From CAVXNB01 sp963763085 (GTDB taxonomy: Bacteria > Actinomycetota > Acidimicrobiia > Acidimicrobiales > Bog-793), in the NCBI GenBank assembly GCA_963763085.1, contig CAVXNB010000002.1, positions 51,514-115,513 of the forward strand: a stretch of DNA of 64,000 nt, read 5' to 3'. The position numbers and the translations under genes were made by a program. Below the pieces are notes generated by a model. It worked only from the letters and a program-made list of their open reading frames with translations, was not told the DNA's origin and did not search any database. Shown here one piece after another: positions 1 through 8,438 of the stretch; the stretch's first letter is position 1; every line of letters begins with the position of its first letter.

Positions 1-300
1 CGGGCGTCGCTGGCGGCGAGGACGGGTTGTCTCGGAGTGGTCTGCGCGGCGGAGGATCTCGCCGTCGTCCGGAGGCGGGCACCTGGACTCGTCACGGCCG
101 TCCCGGGGATTCGCTTCACGGAATCGTCACACAACGACCAGGCCCGGGCGGCAGGGCCGGCGCAGGCGATTGCCGCCGGCGCCGATCTCCTCGTGGTCGG
201 TCGGACCGTTACCGGCGCTGACGCACCCGAACTGGCCGCTCAGCGACTCGTGACCGAAGTGCGGGCGGCACTCGAGCGGCGGGCCCCGGCGGCGCACTGA
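1..300 (+). CDS. pyrF: Orotidine 5'-phosphate decarboxylase, C-terminal part
   Basis: This is the last 99 residues of the enzyme that decarboxylates OMP to UMP in pyrimidine synthesis. The frame is open from the first base, so the start lies outside the window. Visible family motifs are GVVCAAEDL, VPGIRF and, near the C-terminus, AIAAGADLLVVGRTVTGA, the strand and phosphate-binding loop that closes the barrel. In many actinobacteria pyrF is followed directly by mihF and gmk. Here those genes start only at 7168, with a peptide transporter in between. Confidence 0.9.
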   Translation, partial: RASLAARTGCLGVVCAAEDLAVVRRRAPGLVTAVPGIRFTESSHNDQARAAGPAQAIAAGADLLVVGRTVTGADAPELAAQRLVTEVRAALERRAPAAH

Positions 301-340
301 GCCGGCGCCCAGGGCGTGGCCAGTGCGGGGGCGGGGGCAC

Positions 341-402
341 GGGCAGGGCGTGGGGCAGGGCTAGGGCGGGGGCAGGGCGTGGGCAGGGCGTGGGCAGGGC
401 GT
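341..402 (+). repeat. G-rich short tandem repeat, 11-base unit GGGCAGGGCGT
   Basis: The unit GGGCAGGGCGT occurs as three near-perfect head-to-tail copies at about 370-402, with a further copy at 341-351 and degenerate copies between. The plus strand has many GGG runs with one- to four-base spacers, so G-quadruplex formation is conceivable. There is no spacer/repeat alternation as in a CRISPR array. Confidence 0.6.
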
Positions 403-425
403 GGGGCAACTTCTTTTTTACGCTC

Positions 426-475
426 AACTTGCCTCCAACTTTGGTTGCAACCAGTCTCTAAGTTGGAGGCAAGTT
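426..475. repeat. Perfect 16-bp inverted repeat with 18-nt spacer
   Basis: The left arm AACTTGCCTCCAACTT (426-441) is the exact reverse complement of 460-475. The spacer contains a second palindrome, GGTTGCAACC (443-452). Outside the arms are six T (414-419) and six A (481-486), which could pair to lengthen the stem across a small internal loop. The U run precedes the stem rather than following it, so this is not a normal intrinsic terminator in either direction. A regulator-binding site or a stable leader/trailer RNA structure are alternatives. Confidence 0.6.
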
Positions 476-701
476 CGAAGAAAAAATTGACTGTGCCCGA
501 CCGGTCAGCCGCACCTCGGCCCCGCCGGCCGAGGGCTCGGCACCTCCGCCCGCTGCCTCTGAAAGTGAACTATCCCTGCACGCAACATTACAGATGCGCT
601 ACGGTTGTGCCTACGGACTCTCGCCCAGGGGGGCGATGGCCGCTTGTAGCACCATCGAGTTAGCCAACAAGGCACGCTGAATTCAGGAGGTCCGGCACGG
701 T

Positions 702-2702
702 ATGTTACGAAAGCGCAAGCTAACCAAGTTCGCGACGGTGGGGCTGGCGGTTTCGTCCGCTGCGCTCGCCCTTGCGGCCTGTGGATCGAGTAGCACCGGT
801 GGAGGAGCGTCGACGACGTCCTCGACGATGGCAGGGCATCACATGGTCAAGATCAACGGCGGCACGATGACCATCGCAGAAGCCGCTGCGGCTGGACCTA
901 ACTACATCTTCCCGATGATGGGCGGCGCGTACTTCAGCGTTTCGAACTTCCAGCTGATCTACCTTCTCTATCGCCCGCTCTACTTCCCGGGCGTCGGTAC
1001 GACCCCGGACATCAACACAGGGCTCTCGGTCGCCCAGCTTCCCGTCTACACGAACGGCGGCAAGACGGTGACGATCAAGATGAAGGGGTACAAGTGGTCG
1101 AACGGTGAGACCGTGAGCGCCCAGGACGTCGTGTTCTGGATGAACCTGCTCAAGGCGAACGCCACGTCCTGGGCCGCTTACGCCCCAGGGCCGACCCAGT
1201 TCCCTGGCAACGTCGTGAACGTCGTCGCCAACAATCCGACCACGGTCACGTTCACGCTCAACGCGGCTTACAGCCAGCTCTGGTTCACGAACAACGAACT
1301 GAGCCAGGTCTCGCCGCTCCCGATCGCCTGGGACATCTCCAAGCTCGGTGGCTCGCCTGGTTCGGGCGGCTGCTCGCACGCGGCCTACACGGCGGTCAAG
1401 ACGGCGTTGCAGACCATCAAGGGCACCCCGACGCTCGTGCAGACGTCGGCCGCCGCGAAGGACTGCGCCGCGGTTTACGCGTACCTCACGGGCAAGACGA
1501 ACGCCGGCGACCTTGGCACCTACGCCACGAACCCGCTCTGGCAGATCGTGGACGGCCCGTTCAAGTTGAGCGCCTACGACGCGACCGACAATGGCGCCAC
1601 CGTGGTTCCGAACAAGGCCTACTCGGGCCCCTTGAAGCCGTCGATCGACAAGCTCGTGATGGCTCCGTTCACCACCGACACCGCTGAGTTCAACGTGCTC
1701 GCCGCAGGCGGGGGCAAGATCAACATCGGCTACGTGCCGCCGCAGAACCTGCCCAAGTACTCGGGCAAGCCTTGGTGCGGCGCTGCCGGACCATGCGCAG
1801 GGGCCAACAACGCGCAACTGGCGCCGAACTACAACCTGGCTCCGGTCCTAGGCTGGTCGGTGAACTACTTCGCCATGAACTACACGAACCCGACCTCCGG
1901 GCCGATCTTCAAGCAGCTGTACATCCGTCAGGCTCTGCAGTCGCTCATGAACCAGACCTTGTGGATCCAGCTGTACCAGTCGGGATACGGAGCCCCGACC
2001 TATGGTCCGGTGCCGGTGTACCCGCCGACCAAGGACGCCACCTCACAGGAGAGCTCCAACCCGTACCCCTACAGCCCGTCGCACGCGAAGGCGCTGCTGT
2101 CTTCGCACGGCTGGACCGTGGTTCCCGATGGGACGACCACGTGCGCGAAGCCGGGAACCGCCGCCAACGAGTGCGGCGCCGGGATCCCCAAGGGCGCGGC
2201 GCTGAACTTCCAGTACCTGTACTACAACGGGGCTGTGTCGTTCGACAACCAGATCAAGGAGCTCGCCACGACCTGGGCGCAGGCCGGCGTGAAGCTGACC
2301 CTCGAGGGCAAGGCCTTCGGTGACGTCATCAGCACGGCGGCAACGCCATGCACAGCCGGGACGAAGTGCCCTTGGGACATCGCCAACTGGGGCGGTGGAT
2401 GGATCTACGCACCGGACTACTACCCGACCGGTGAAGAGATCTTCGCCACGGGCGCAGCCTCGAACTTCGGCCAGTACTCGGACAAGACGAACGACGCCAA
2501 CATCCTGGCGACGAACAAGTCGTCGTCGCTCCAGGCCCTGTACACCTACGAGAACTACCTCGCGAAGCAGCTGCCGGACATCTGGCAGCCCGACCCTCCA
2601 GGCGCAATTACCGAGATCGGGAAGAACGTCTGTGGCGTCACCCCGCAGAACATTCTGCTCAACTGGGTCGCCGAAAGCTGGTACTTCTGCAAGTCGAGTT
2701 GA
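702..2702 (+). CDS. Peptide ABC transporter substrate-binding lipoprotein (DppA/OppA family)
   Basis: This extracytoplasmic solute-binding protein of family 5 (SBP_bac_5) captures di- or oligopeptides, or similar ligands, for the permeases encoded downstream. The 666-residue product starts with a lipoprotein signal: basic MLRKRKL, a hydrophobic stretch, then lipobox LAAC with Cys27 as the lipidated residue, followed by a Ser/Thr/Gly linker. It is longer than usual family members (about 540) and carries several extra cysteines, for example in GGCSHA and PWCGAAGPCAG. A perfect Shine-Dalgarno AGGAGGT fixes the start. The gene is separated from the permease gene by 221 bases holding a strong hairpin, which would allow the binding protein to be made in excess. 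Ligand specificity cannot be read from sequence. Confidence 0.9.
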   Translation: MLRKRKLTKFATVGLAVSSAALALAACGSSSTGGGASTTSSTMAGHHMVKINGGTMTIAEAAAAGPNYIFPMMGGAYFSVSNFQLIYLLYRPLYFPGVGTTPDINTGLSVAQLPVYTNGGKTVTIKMKGYKWSNGETVSAQDVVFWMNLLKANATSWAAYAPGPTQFPGNVVNVVANNPTTVTFTLNAAYSQLWFTNNELSQVSPLPIAWDISKLGGSPGSGGCSHAAYTAVKTALQTIKGTPTLVQTSAAAKDCAAVYAYLTGKTNAGDLGTYATNPLWQIVDGPFKLSAYDATDNGATVVPNKAYSGPLKPSIDKLVMAPFTTDTAEFNVLAAGGGKINIGYVPPQNLPKYSGKPWCGAAGPCAGANNAQLAPNYNLAPVLGWSVNYFAMNYTNPTSGPIFKQLYIRQALQSLMNQTLWIQLYQSGYGAPTYGPVPVYPPTKDATSQESSNPYPYSPSHAKALLSSHGWTVVPDGTTTCAKPGTAANECGAGIPKGAALNFQYLYYNGAVSFDNQIKELATTWAQAGVKLTLEGKAFGDVISTAATPCTAGTKCPWDIANWGGGWIYAPDYYPTGEEIFATGAASNFGQYSDKTNDANILATNKSSSLQALYTYENYLAKQLPDIWQPDPPGAITEIGKNVCGVTPQNILLNWVAESWYFCKSS

Positions 2703-2751
2703 TCAGGCCGTAACGAGGCAAGTCGCCTTCGCCAGGCGTCTGAGGTGTGTT

Positions 2752-2783
2752 CCCCGGGCCACGACAAGCGTCGTGGCCCGGGG
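2752..2783 (+). terminator. Very stable GC hairpin between binding-protein and permease genes
   Basis: CCCCGGGCCACGAC (2752-2765) and its exact complement (2770-2783) form a 14-bp stem with a four-base AAGC loop. No U run follows, so it may act as a partial terminator or a 3'-end stabiliser that lets the lipoprotein message accumulate above that of the permeases. Confidence 0.6.
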
Positions 2784-2923
2784 ATGCTCCTCCTGGCGGG
2801 GAGATCTCGATTTATTCGGCGGCTGCGTCGTGACCAAGTCGCCGCAGAGTTCGGCCTGTTAGCATCAGCACCCGGGACGCCCGGCAAAGTGGCCTGGTAT
2901 CCCGAATGGGGAAGGAGTCGTGC

Positions 2924-3881
2924 ATGATCGGCTACCTCACTCGCAGAGTGGTCCAGGCGGTCATCGTGGTCCTCGGTGTCTGCGCGATCACGTTCATCCT
3001 GTACCACCTGTTTCCGGGCGGGGTGAACTCGGAGGCCCGCATCATTCTCGGCCCCCGAGCGACGCCGGCTCAGCTCGGTTTGTTCATAAACCAGAACGGA
3101 CTGAACAAGCCGCTTTGGGAGCAGTTCGGGATCCTCGTCGGGCACGTGTTCACGTTCAACCTGGGGTACTCGTACAAGCTCAACGAGCCGGTGAGGACGA
3201 TCATTCTTGCAGAAGCTGCCGAAGACGGTGCTCCTGCTCGGGCTGGCGACGCTCGTCACCGTCCTCGTCGCGATCCCGCTCGGCATCTTTCAGGTCCTGC
3301 GGCGGAACAAGCCGTCGGACTACGCGCTGACGACGCTGTCGTTCATCTTCTACGCAACGCCGACGTTCTTTCTCGGCATCGTCCTCATCCAGTTGTTCGC
3401 CATCCACTGGCACATCTTCCCGCCCGAAGCGCCGCAAGGCAGCACGGTCGGCTCGATCCTGGCGAACTGGCAAGCCCTCGTGCTGCCGGTCTTCACACTC
3501 GCCGCCGTCTACGTCGCCGGCTTCAGCCGATATATGCGGTCATCGATGATGGAGGCACTCACTGAGGACTACGTCCGTACGGCGCGTGCCAAGGGGTTGT
3601 CCACGCGGCGGGTCAATTACGTGCATGCGTTGCGCAACGCGCTCATCCCGATCATCACGCTCCTTGGCCTCACGTTGCCGGCCATCGTGAGCGGCGCCCT
3701 GATCACCGAGGACGTCTTCAACTACCCGGGAATGGGGCTGGCGTTCTTCAACGCTGCCATCAACAACGATTTCCCGCTTCTCATCGGCACGACGCTCGTT
3801 GCGGCCGTTGCGACGGTCATCGGCTCGTTGCTCGCCGACATCCTCTACGCCGTCCTCGACCCCAGGATCCGCTATGTGTAG
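2924..3881 (+). CDS. Peptide ABC transporter permease, DppB-like, apparent frameshift
   Basis: This is the first membrane subunit of the peptide importer. The start ATG at 2924 follows AAGGAG; the product begins MIGYLTRRVVQAV, the usual first helix of DppB/OppB. The reading frame changes near 3205: frame one ends in ...VRTIIL and the next frame continues QKLPKTVLLLGLATLV. Removing one T from ATTCTTGCAG restores a 318-residue protein, normal for the family, with about six membrane helices and the EAA loop YVRTARAKGLSTRRV before the cytoplasmic coupling region. Without the correction only the second part (from about 3207) is readable. Because the remainder is undamaged I think a one-base insertion in the sequence is more likely than a dead gene. 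The partner DppC-like permease follows 44 bases later. Confidence 0.8.
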
Positions 3882-3925
3882 CCCACAGCCCGGCAGTCTG
3901 CCGGCGGCGCGAAGGACGGCCCGAG

Positions 3926-4912
3926 GTGATCCCCCTCAGCGACGCACCCAAATCGGCAGCGATCCTGACCGAAGCCGAGACGGTCCGAGGTGACGTCCCC
4001 CCAGGGCTCGTCGACCCCTCGTTGGAGGTCACCGAGGCGGGTGAAGCCGGCGGCGTCGGTGGCCTCGGCAGGATCATCCTGCGGGTGTTCGCCGAGAACA
4101 AGCTCGCCCTGGTCAGCGTCGGCGTGGTCGTGTTCATGCTGCTCTTCTGTTTCGTCGGGCCGCACATCTACCACACGGATCAGACGGATCTGGTCGTGAC
4201 GAACGCGAATCAGGTTCTCGCCCACCCGAGCAGCCAGTACCTCCTCGGTACCGACCCGAACGGCTACGACACCCTCGGGCGGCTCATGTACGGCGGCGCA
4301 ACGACTCTCGAGATCGCGTTGCTAGCGGCGGGGATCGCCACGGTTTTCGGGGTCTTCTTCGGGGCGATCTCCGGATACCTCGGTGGCGTCACGGATGCGA
4401 TCATGATGCGGATCGTCGACACCGTCCTCTCCATCCCGGTCCTGTTCCTGCTGATCGTCATCGCCGCGATCCTCAAGCCCTCGTTCTGGCTGATCGTGTT
4501 CATCGTGGCGCTCGCAGCCTGGCTCGTGCCGGCGCGCCTCATCCGAGGCGAGACACTGACGCTTCGAACGCGGGAGTACGTCCAGGCAGTGCGGGCGATG
4601 GGGGGCGGCGGGAGCCGGATCGTGATGCGGCACATCATCCCGAACGCGGTCGGGACCATCATCGTGAACGCGACGTTCCAAATTGCCGATGCCATAGGCG
4701 TCCTCGCCGCTCTCGGCTTCCTCGGGTTCGGCGTGCCGGCCCCCGGCACCAGTTGGGGTCAGATGCTCTCGGACGGCATCAGCTACGCGCAGGAGGGCGC
4801 CTGGTGGCTCATCTACCCGGCGGGCGTCTGCATCATCCTGATCACCGTCTCCTTCAACTACATCGGCGACGCCTTGCGTGATGCCTTCGAGGTTCGCCTG
4901 CAGCGCCGTTAG
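3926..4912 (+). CDS. Peptide ABC transporter permease, DppC-like
   Basis: This is the second membrane subunit of the importer, 328 residues with a GTG start. An N-terminal cytoplasmic segment of about 50 residues precedes the first helix (LALVSVGVVVFMLLFCF). The DppC signature LLGTDPNGYDTLGRLMYG follows the first helix, as in the family. Further helices lie in the second half, with the EAA coupling loop REYVQAVRAMGGGGSRIVMRHIIPN and the terminal motif SFNYIGDALRDAFEVRLQ. It pairs with the DppB-like protein just upstream. The ATPase is not downstream on this strand but faces it convergently. Confidence 0.93.
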   Translation: MIPLSDAPKSAAILTEAETVRGDVPPGLVDPSLEVTEAGEAGGVGGLGRIILRVFAENKLALVSVGVVVFMLLFCFVGPHIYHTDQTDLVVTNANQVLAHPSSQYLLGTDPNGYDTLGRLMYGGATTLEIALLAAGIATVFGVFFGAISGYLGGVTDAIMMRIVDTVLSIPVLFLLIVIAAILKPSFWLIVFIVALAAWLVPARLIRGETLTLRTREYVQAVRAMGGGGSRIVMRHIIPNAVGTIIVNATFQIADAIGVLAALGFLGFGVPAPGTSWGQMLSDGISYAQEGAWWLIYPAGVCIILITVSFNYIGDALRDAFEVRLQRR

Positions 4913-4924
4913 CAACGCGCTAGG

Positions 4925-4940
4925 CCCCGCCGCCGCGGGG
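4925..4940. terminator. Small GC hairpin between convergent genes
   Basis: CCCCGC (4925-4930) and GCGGGG (4935-4940) form a 6-bp stem with a CGCC loop just after the permease stop. The other gene of this convergent pair ends at 4970. The stem is short and lacks a U run, so terminator function is tentative. Confidence 0.35.
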
Positions 4941-4969
4941 AATCGATCCCGCGGGCATGCGGTGGACGA

Positions 4970-7054
4970 CTAGGAGTCGGGTGTGGCGCCCGAGGCCGTG
5001 GCTGCCGCCATGGCGACCGGCCGTTGCAGTGGGAAGTGGCAGGCCGCGAGGTGGTCGCCGCCGAACGACTGCAGTGCGGGCTCCTCTACCGCGCAGATCT
5101 CCTGGTTGTAGGGGCAGCGGGTCCGGAACCGGCAGCCGGAGGGCGGCGTGATCGCTGAGGGAAGCTCTCCCGAGATGTGCACACCGCGGTGGGCAGCGGC
5201 GAGCACCGGATCGGGCACCGGGATGGTGTCGATGAGTCCCCGCGTGTAGGGGTGCGCCGGCGTCTCGTAGATCTCCTTCGCGGCGCCGACTTCGACGAGC
5301 TTGCCGAGGTACATCACGCCGATACGGTCCGAGAGGTACTTGAGCACCGCCAGGTCGTGCGAGATGACGACGTAAGTGAGCCTGTGGGCCTGCTGGAGCG
5401 CCTTCATCATGTTGAGGATCTGCGACTGGATCGAGACGTCGAGAGCCGAGACGGGCTCGTCTGCAACGATGAGGCGCGGGTTCAAGGTGAGCGCACGGGC
5501 GAAGCCGATGCGCTGGCGCTGCCCACCGGAGAACTCGTGTGGGTAGAGCTCGATCGACTTCTTGCTGAGACCGACCTCTCGCAGCAACGCGCCGACGCGC
5601 TCCCACTGCTCGGTCCTCGACCCGATTCCCTGGACTTTGAGCGGCTCGCGGAGGATGGTGCCGACGCGCATGCGGGGGTCGAGCGATGCGTAGGGGTCCT
5701 GGAACATGATCTGGAAGTCGCGCCGTCCCCGCCTCAGGTCGCTGCGTCCCATCTTGGTCACGTCCTTGTCGTCGAACAGGATGGCTCCCGAAGTGGGCTT
5801 CTCCAACGCCACCACGAGCCGTCCTACCGTCGTCTTGCCGCAGCCCGATTCGCCGACGAGGCCGAACGTCTCGCCCTCTCGCACCGCGAAGGACACGTCG
5901 GAGACGGCTTTGACGCTTCCGACCTTCCGCTGCAGGATGGCTCCGGCGGTGACGGGGAATTCCTTCACGAGGTGGTCGATCTTGAGGATCACCTTGCGGG
6001 ACGCGAGCGTCTGGACCCGTTGCAGCGCAATCCTTCTCGCCTCCTCCGCGTCGACGACGCGGAGCGAGTGCCGGGGCGCGGACGTGCTGCCGACGGGGTT
6101 GAAGCACGCCACGAGGTGGTTCTCGCCCTCATCGAGGAGCGGCGGCTCCTCGACCCGGCACTTCTCCGTCGCGTTGCGGCACCGCGGCTCGAACCTGCAG
6201 CCGATGAATTCACCGCTCAGGTCGGGCGGGAGACCAGGGATGCTGTAGAGCGGGATGCTCGCGTCGGCGTCCATCTTGGGGATCGAGTCGAGCAGTGCCT
6301 CGGCGTAGGGGTGGCGCATCTGGGAGAACAGCTTGGGCGTCGACGCGCCTTCGACGATCTTGCCGGCGTACATCACCATGACCCTGTCGGTGCGGCCCGC
6401 GATCACGCCCATGTCGTGGGTGATGAGCAAGACGGCCATCCTCAGCCGATCGCGCAGGTCGTCGATGAGATCGAGGATCTGCGCCTGGATCGTGACGTCG
6501 AGCGCCGTCGTCGGCTCGTCGGCGATGAGGAGCTTCGGCTCGCAGGCGAGCGCGATCGCGATCATGACGCGTTGGCGGAGGCCGCCTGAGAGCTGGTGTG
6601 GATACGAGTTGAGCCGCTCGGCCGGGCGGGGCATCCCGACGAGCTGGAGCACTTCGATCGCCCGGTCCGTCGCCTCCTGCTTGGAGACCTGCTTGTGGAT
6701 CCGGACCGGCTCGGCGATCTGACGACCGATCGTCATGGTCGGGTTCAACGAGGTCATCGGATCCTGGAAGATCATGGCGACGTCGTTGCCCCGCACCTCG
6801 CGCATGACCTTCTCGGGCATCGGCACGAGATCTCGCCCGAGCAGCGTCATCGAGCCACGGACGATGTGGCCGACGTTGGGGAGCAGCTTCATGACGGACA
6901 GACCCGTCGTGCTCTTCCCGCAGCCGGATTCTCCAACAAGTCCGACACATTCGCCTTCGCCGACCGTGAACGAGACGCCGTCGACGGCGCCGACGTTCGC
7001 GGAACGAAGGTGAAATTCCGTACGGAGGTCCACAACCTCTAGAACGTTGGCCAT
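4970..7054 (-). CDS. Peptide ABC transporter double ATPase (DppD-DppF fusion)
   Basis: One 694-residue polypeptide holds both nucleotide-binding domains of a Dpp/Opp importer. Domain 1: Walker A GESGCGKST at 41-49, signature LSGGLRQR, Walker B LLIADEP. It is followed by an oligopeptide-transporter C-terminal extension with cysteines (CRFEPRCRNATEKC). Domain 2: Walker A GESGCGKTT near 401, signature FSGGQRQR, Walker B LIVADEP, again with a cysteine cluster (CRFRTRCPYNQEIC). Comparable cysteine sets bind a 4Fe-4S cluster in characterised dipeptide-transporter ATPases. Fused double ATPases also occur in mycobacterial Dpp. The odd feature is orientation: the gene runs toward the permease genes and must have its own promoter, in the 113-base gap before mihF. 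Confidence 0.93.
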   Translation of the reverse strand: MANVLEVVDLRTEFHLRSANVGAVDGVSFTVGEGECVGLVGESGCGKSTTGLSVMKLLPNVGHIVRGSMTLLGRDLVPMPEKVMREVRGNDVAMIFQDPMTSLNPTMTIGRQIAEPVRIHKQVSKQEATDRAIEVLQLVGMPRPAERLNSYPHQLSGGLRQRVMIAIALACEPKLLIADEPTTALDVTIQAQILDLIDDLRDRLRMAVLLITHDMGVIAGRTDRVMVMYAGKIVEGASTPKLFSQMRHPYAEALLDSIPKMDADASIPLYSIPGLPPDLSGEFIGCRFEPRCRNATEKCRVEEPPLLDEGENHLVACFNPVGSTSAPRHSLRVVDAEEARRIALQRVQTLASRKVILKIDHLVKEFPVTAGAILQRKVGSVKAVSDVSFAVREGETFGLVGESGCGKTTVGRLVVALEKPTSGAILFDDKDVTKMGRSDLRRGRRDFQIMFQDPYASLDPRMRVGTILREPLKVQGIGSRTEQWERVGALLREVGLSKKSIELYPHEFSGGQRQRIGFARALTLNPRLIVADEPVSALDVSIQSQILNMMKALQQAHRLTYVVISHDLAVLKYLSDRIGVMYLGKLVEVGAAKEIYETPAHPYTRGLIDTIPVPDPVLAAAHRGVHISGELPSAITPPSGCRFRTRCPYNQEICAVEEPALQSFGGDHLAACHFPLQRPVAMAAATASGATPDS

Positions 7055-7153
7055 GGAAGGCTCACCCCCGTGTTCCGCCGGGCCGCAGCATCCTCATGCC
7101 TCCGCCCTTGCGCTCGTGACGCCGGATCCCTGGTCGCCCGGCCTGTCCTGCGC

Positions 7154-7159
7154 TATCGT
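7154..7159 (+). promoter_or_regulatory. Candidate -10 element of a leaderless promoter for mihF
   Basis: TATCGT ends 8 bases before the mihF ATG, the spacing expected for a leaderless transcript starting at or next to the start codon. No Shine-Dalgarno is visible there. No clear -35 element is seen. The same hexamer recurs at 12870 upstream of rpsO. Confidence 0.4.
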
Positions 7160-7167
7160 AACCGCCC

Positions 7168-7488
7168 ATGCCCCAACCTCCTAGCCTCACGCCCGAGCAG
7201 CGCCATGCGGCGCTCGAGAAGGCGGCCCGAGCGCGCCGCGAGCGCGCCGAGATCAAGGACCATCTCAAAAGTGGTCGAGTCACCCTGCAGGAACTGCTCG
7301 TCAAGGCGGAGTCGGACGAGATCGTCGGCAAGATGAAAGTGCTGGCGGTTCTCGAGGCGCTGCCCGGTACGGGCAAGGTCAAGGCTCGCCGCCTCATGGA
7401 GACCGTCGGCATCAGCGAGACGCGACGACTCCAGGGCCTCGGAGCCAAGCAGCGCGAGTCGCTGCTCGAGGCTGCAGCCCGGCCCTGA
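7168..7488 (+). CDS. mihF: Integration host factor, actinobacterial type
   Basis: This is a small basic nucleoid-associated protein (106 residues) that binds and bends DNA. The family is restricted to actinobacteria and unrelated to enterobacterial IHF. Typical features are an N-terminal helix rich in Arg/Lys/Ala (EKAARARRERAEIKDHLKSG), the segment DEIVGKMKVLAVLEALPGTGKVKARRLME, and a C-terminal helix-two-turn-helix. It precedes gmk, as in mycobacteria and streptomycetes. Its stop codon overlaps the probable gmk start by 4 bases, so the two are likely translationally coupled. Confidence 0.93.
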   Translation: MPQPPSLTPEQRHAALEKAARARRERAEIKDHLKSGRVTLQELLVKAESDEIVGKMKVLAVLEALPGTGKVKARRLMETVGISETRRLQGLGAKQRESLLEAAARP

Positions 7489-8036
7489 TCCTCGTTGTCT
7501 GCGGGCCGGGCGGGGTCGGCAAAGGCACGATCATCCGCCGCCTGGTCGCTGCCGACGGGCACCTCTGGCTGAGTCGGTCCTGGACGACCCGAGCCCGCCG
7601 TCCGGGCGAGCCGGAGGACGCGTACACCTTCGTCGACAGGGACACGTTTCTGGAGCGCGTTGGCGCGGGCGGGTTTCTCGAATGGGCGACCCTCCTCGGG
7701 GAGTACTACGGCACACCCACGCCGGACCCTCCGGAAGGTGACGACGTCGTTCTCGAGATAGACGTCCAGGGAGCCCGTCAAGTGCTCGATCGCTGCCCTG
7801 ATGCCTCCTGCGTGCTCATCCGCGCTCCCTCGCCGGACATTCAGGAACAGCGCCTGCGTTCGAGGGGCGACACCGAGGAGCACATCAGGCGCCGGATGGC
7901 GCTCGGGCAAAAGGAGGAGGCGGAGGGCCTCAAGCTGGCGTCCCACGTCGTGGTCAACGACGACCTTGATGGAGCGGTAAGCGACCTGGCGGATATAGTG
8001 GAGGAGATCCGCCGCCGGGAGCACGAGAGCTCCTAG
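7485..8036 (+). CDS. gmk: Guanylate kinase with probable CTG start
   Basis: Converts GMP to GDP with ATP. The protein reads M(L)ILVVCGPGGVGKGT at the N-terminus (P-loop GPGGVGKGT), then the GMP-binding segment SRSWTTRARRPGE, FVDRDTF, EYYGTP and EIDVQGA. No ATG, GTG or TTG lies in this frame between the P-loop and well inside mihF. CTG at 7485, overlapping the mihF TGA as CTGA, is the only well-placed start and gives 183 residues, slightly short for the family (about 190-205). Starting at the GTG at 7782 would remove the P-loop and is wrong. The SRSWTTR wording, instead of the usual SVSATTR, resembles what I recall from Acidimicrobiia. Confidence 0.88.
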   Translation: MILVVCGPGGVGKGTIIRRLVAADGHLWLSRSWTTRARRPGEPEDAYTFVDRDTFLERVGAGGFLEWATLLGEYYGTPTPDPPEGDDVVLEIDVQGARQVLDRCPDASCVLIRAPSPDIQEQRLRSRGDTEEHIRRRMALGQKEEAEGLKLASHVVVNDDLDGAVSDLADIVEEIRRREHESS

Positions 8037-8085
8037 GCCGGACCTCTGCCGCGATGAGGCGGCAACCCCCGAGTGAAGGAGCTTC

Positions 8086-8409
8086 ATGGCAGAGCCGCGC
8101 AGCACGATGATCGATCCCCCGATCGAGGTCCTGCTTGACAAGGTGGACTCGAAGTTCACTCTCGTGACCCTCGCCGCCAAGCGCGGCCGGCAGGTCAACT
8201 CGTACTTCAGCCAGCTCGGCGAGGGCCTCGGCGCCATCGTGCCGCCGCAGGTGGCCTCCATCGCCCGCAAGCCGCTGTCCATCGCACTCGAGGAGATCGC
8301 CGCCGGCAAGGTCGTCGCGGTCTGGCCGGTGGACGAGGAGATCCTCGAGGAGGCAGAGGCGGAGGCCGAGGACGCGAGCGACGCCTCCGACGACGGAGAG
8401 GCCGGCTAA
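8086..8409 (+). CDS. rpoZ: DNA-directed RNA polymerase omega subunit
   Basis: Small RNA polymerase subunit that helps assemble beta-prime; 107 residues. The conserved core is DSKFTLVTLAAKRGRQVNSYF, followed by RKPLSIALEEIAAGKV. The last 25 residues are an acidic tail (EEAEAEAEDASDASDD) of low complexity. Shine-Dalgarno AAGGAG (8076-8081) supports the ATG. The position between gmk and coaBC matches actinobacterial order. Confidence 0.95.
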   Translation: MAEPRSTMIDPPIEVLLDKVDSKFTLVTLAAKRGRQVNSYFSQLGEGLGAIVPPQVASIARKPLSIALEEIAAGKVVAVWPVDEEILEEAEAEAEDASDASDDGEAG

Positions 8410-8438
8410 CCCACGCCGGAGAGGCGGAGGCTGCCGTC

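Larger units (their letters stand above)
301..701. other. 400-base gap between pyrF and the peptide-binding lipoprotein gene
   Basis: I see no credible gene here. The gap holds a G-rich tandem repeat (about 341-402), a perfect 16-bp inverted repeat flanked by a T run and an A run (414-486), and the leader of the next gene. TTGACT at 487-492 could be a -35 element, and TACAGAT near 590 resembles a -10 element, but their spacing is too long for them to be one promoter. A strong Shine-Dalgarno (AGGAGGT, 685-691) stands 10 bases before the ATG at 702. Confidence 0.6.

Noticed and set aside
341..402. Possible CRISPR-like repeat
   Set aside because: Units are 11 bases, directly adjacent and without unique spacers; no cas genes are present.
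426..475. Intrinsic terminator for pyrF
   Set aside because: The stem is not followed by a U run in either direction; the T run precedes it on the plus strand and the far side is A-rich.
5177..6589. Long plus-strand open frame opposite the double ATPase
   Set aside because: It mirrors the codons of a clear ATPase gene, has no recognisable motifs and is a typical high-GC antisense artefact.
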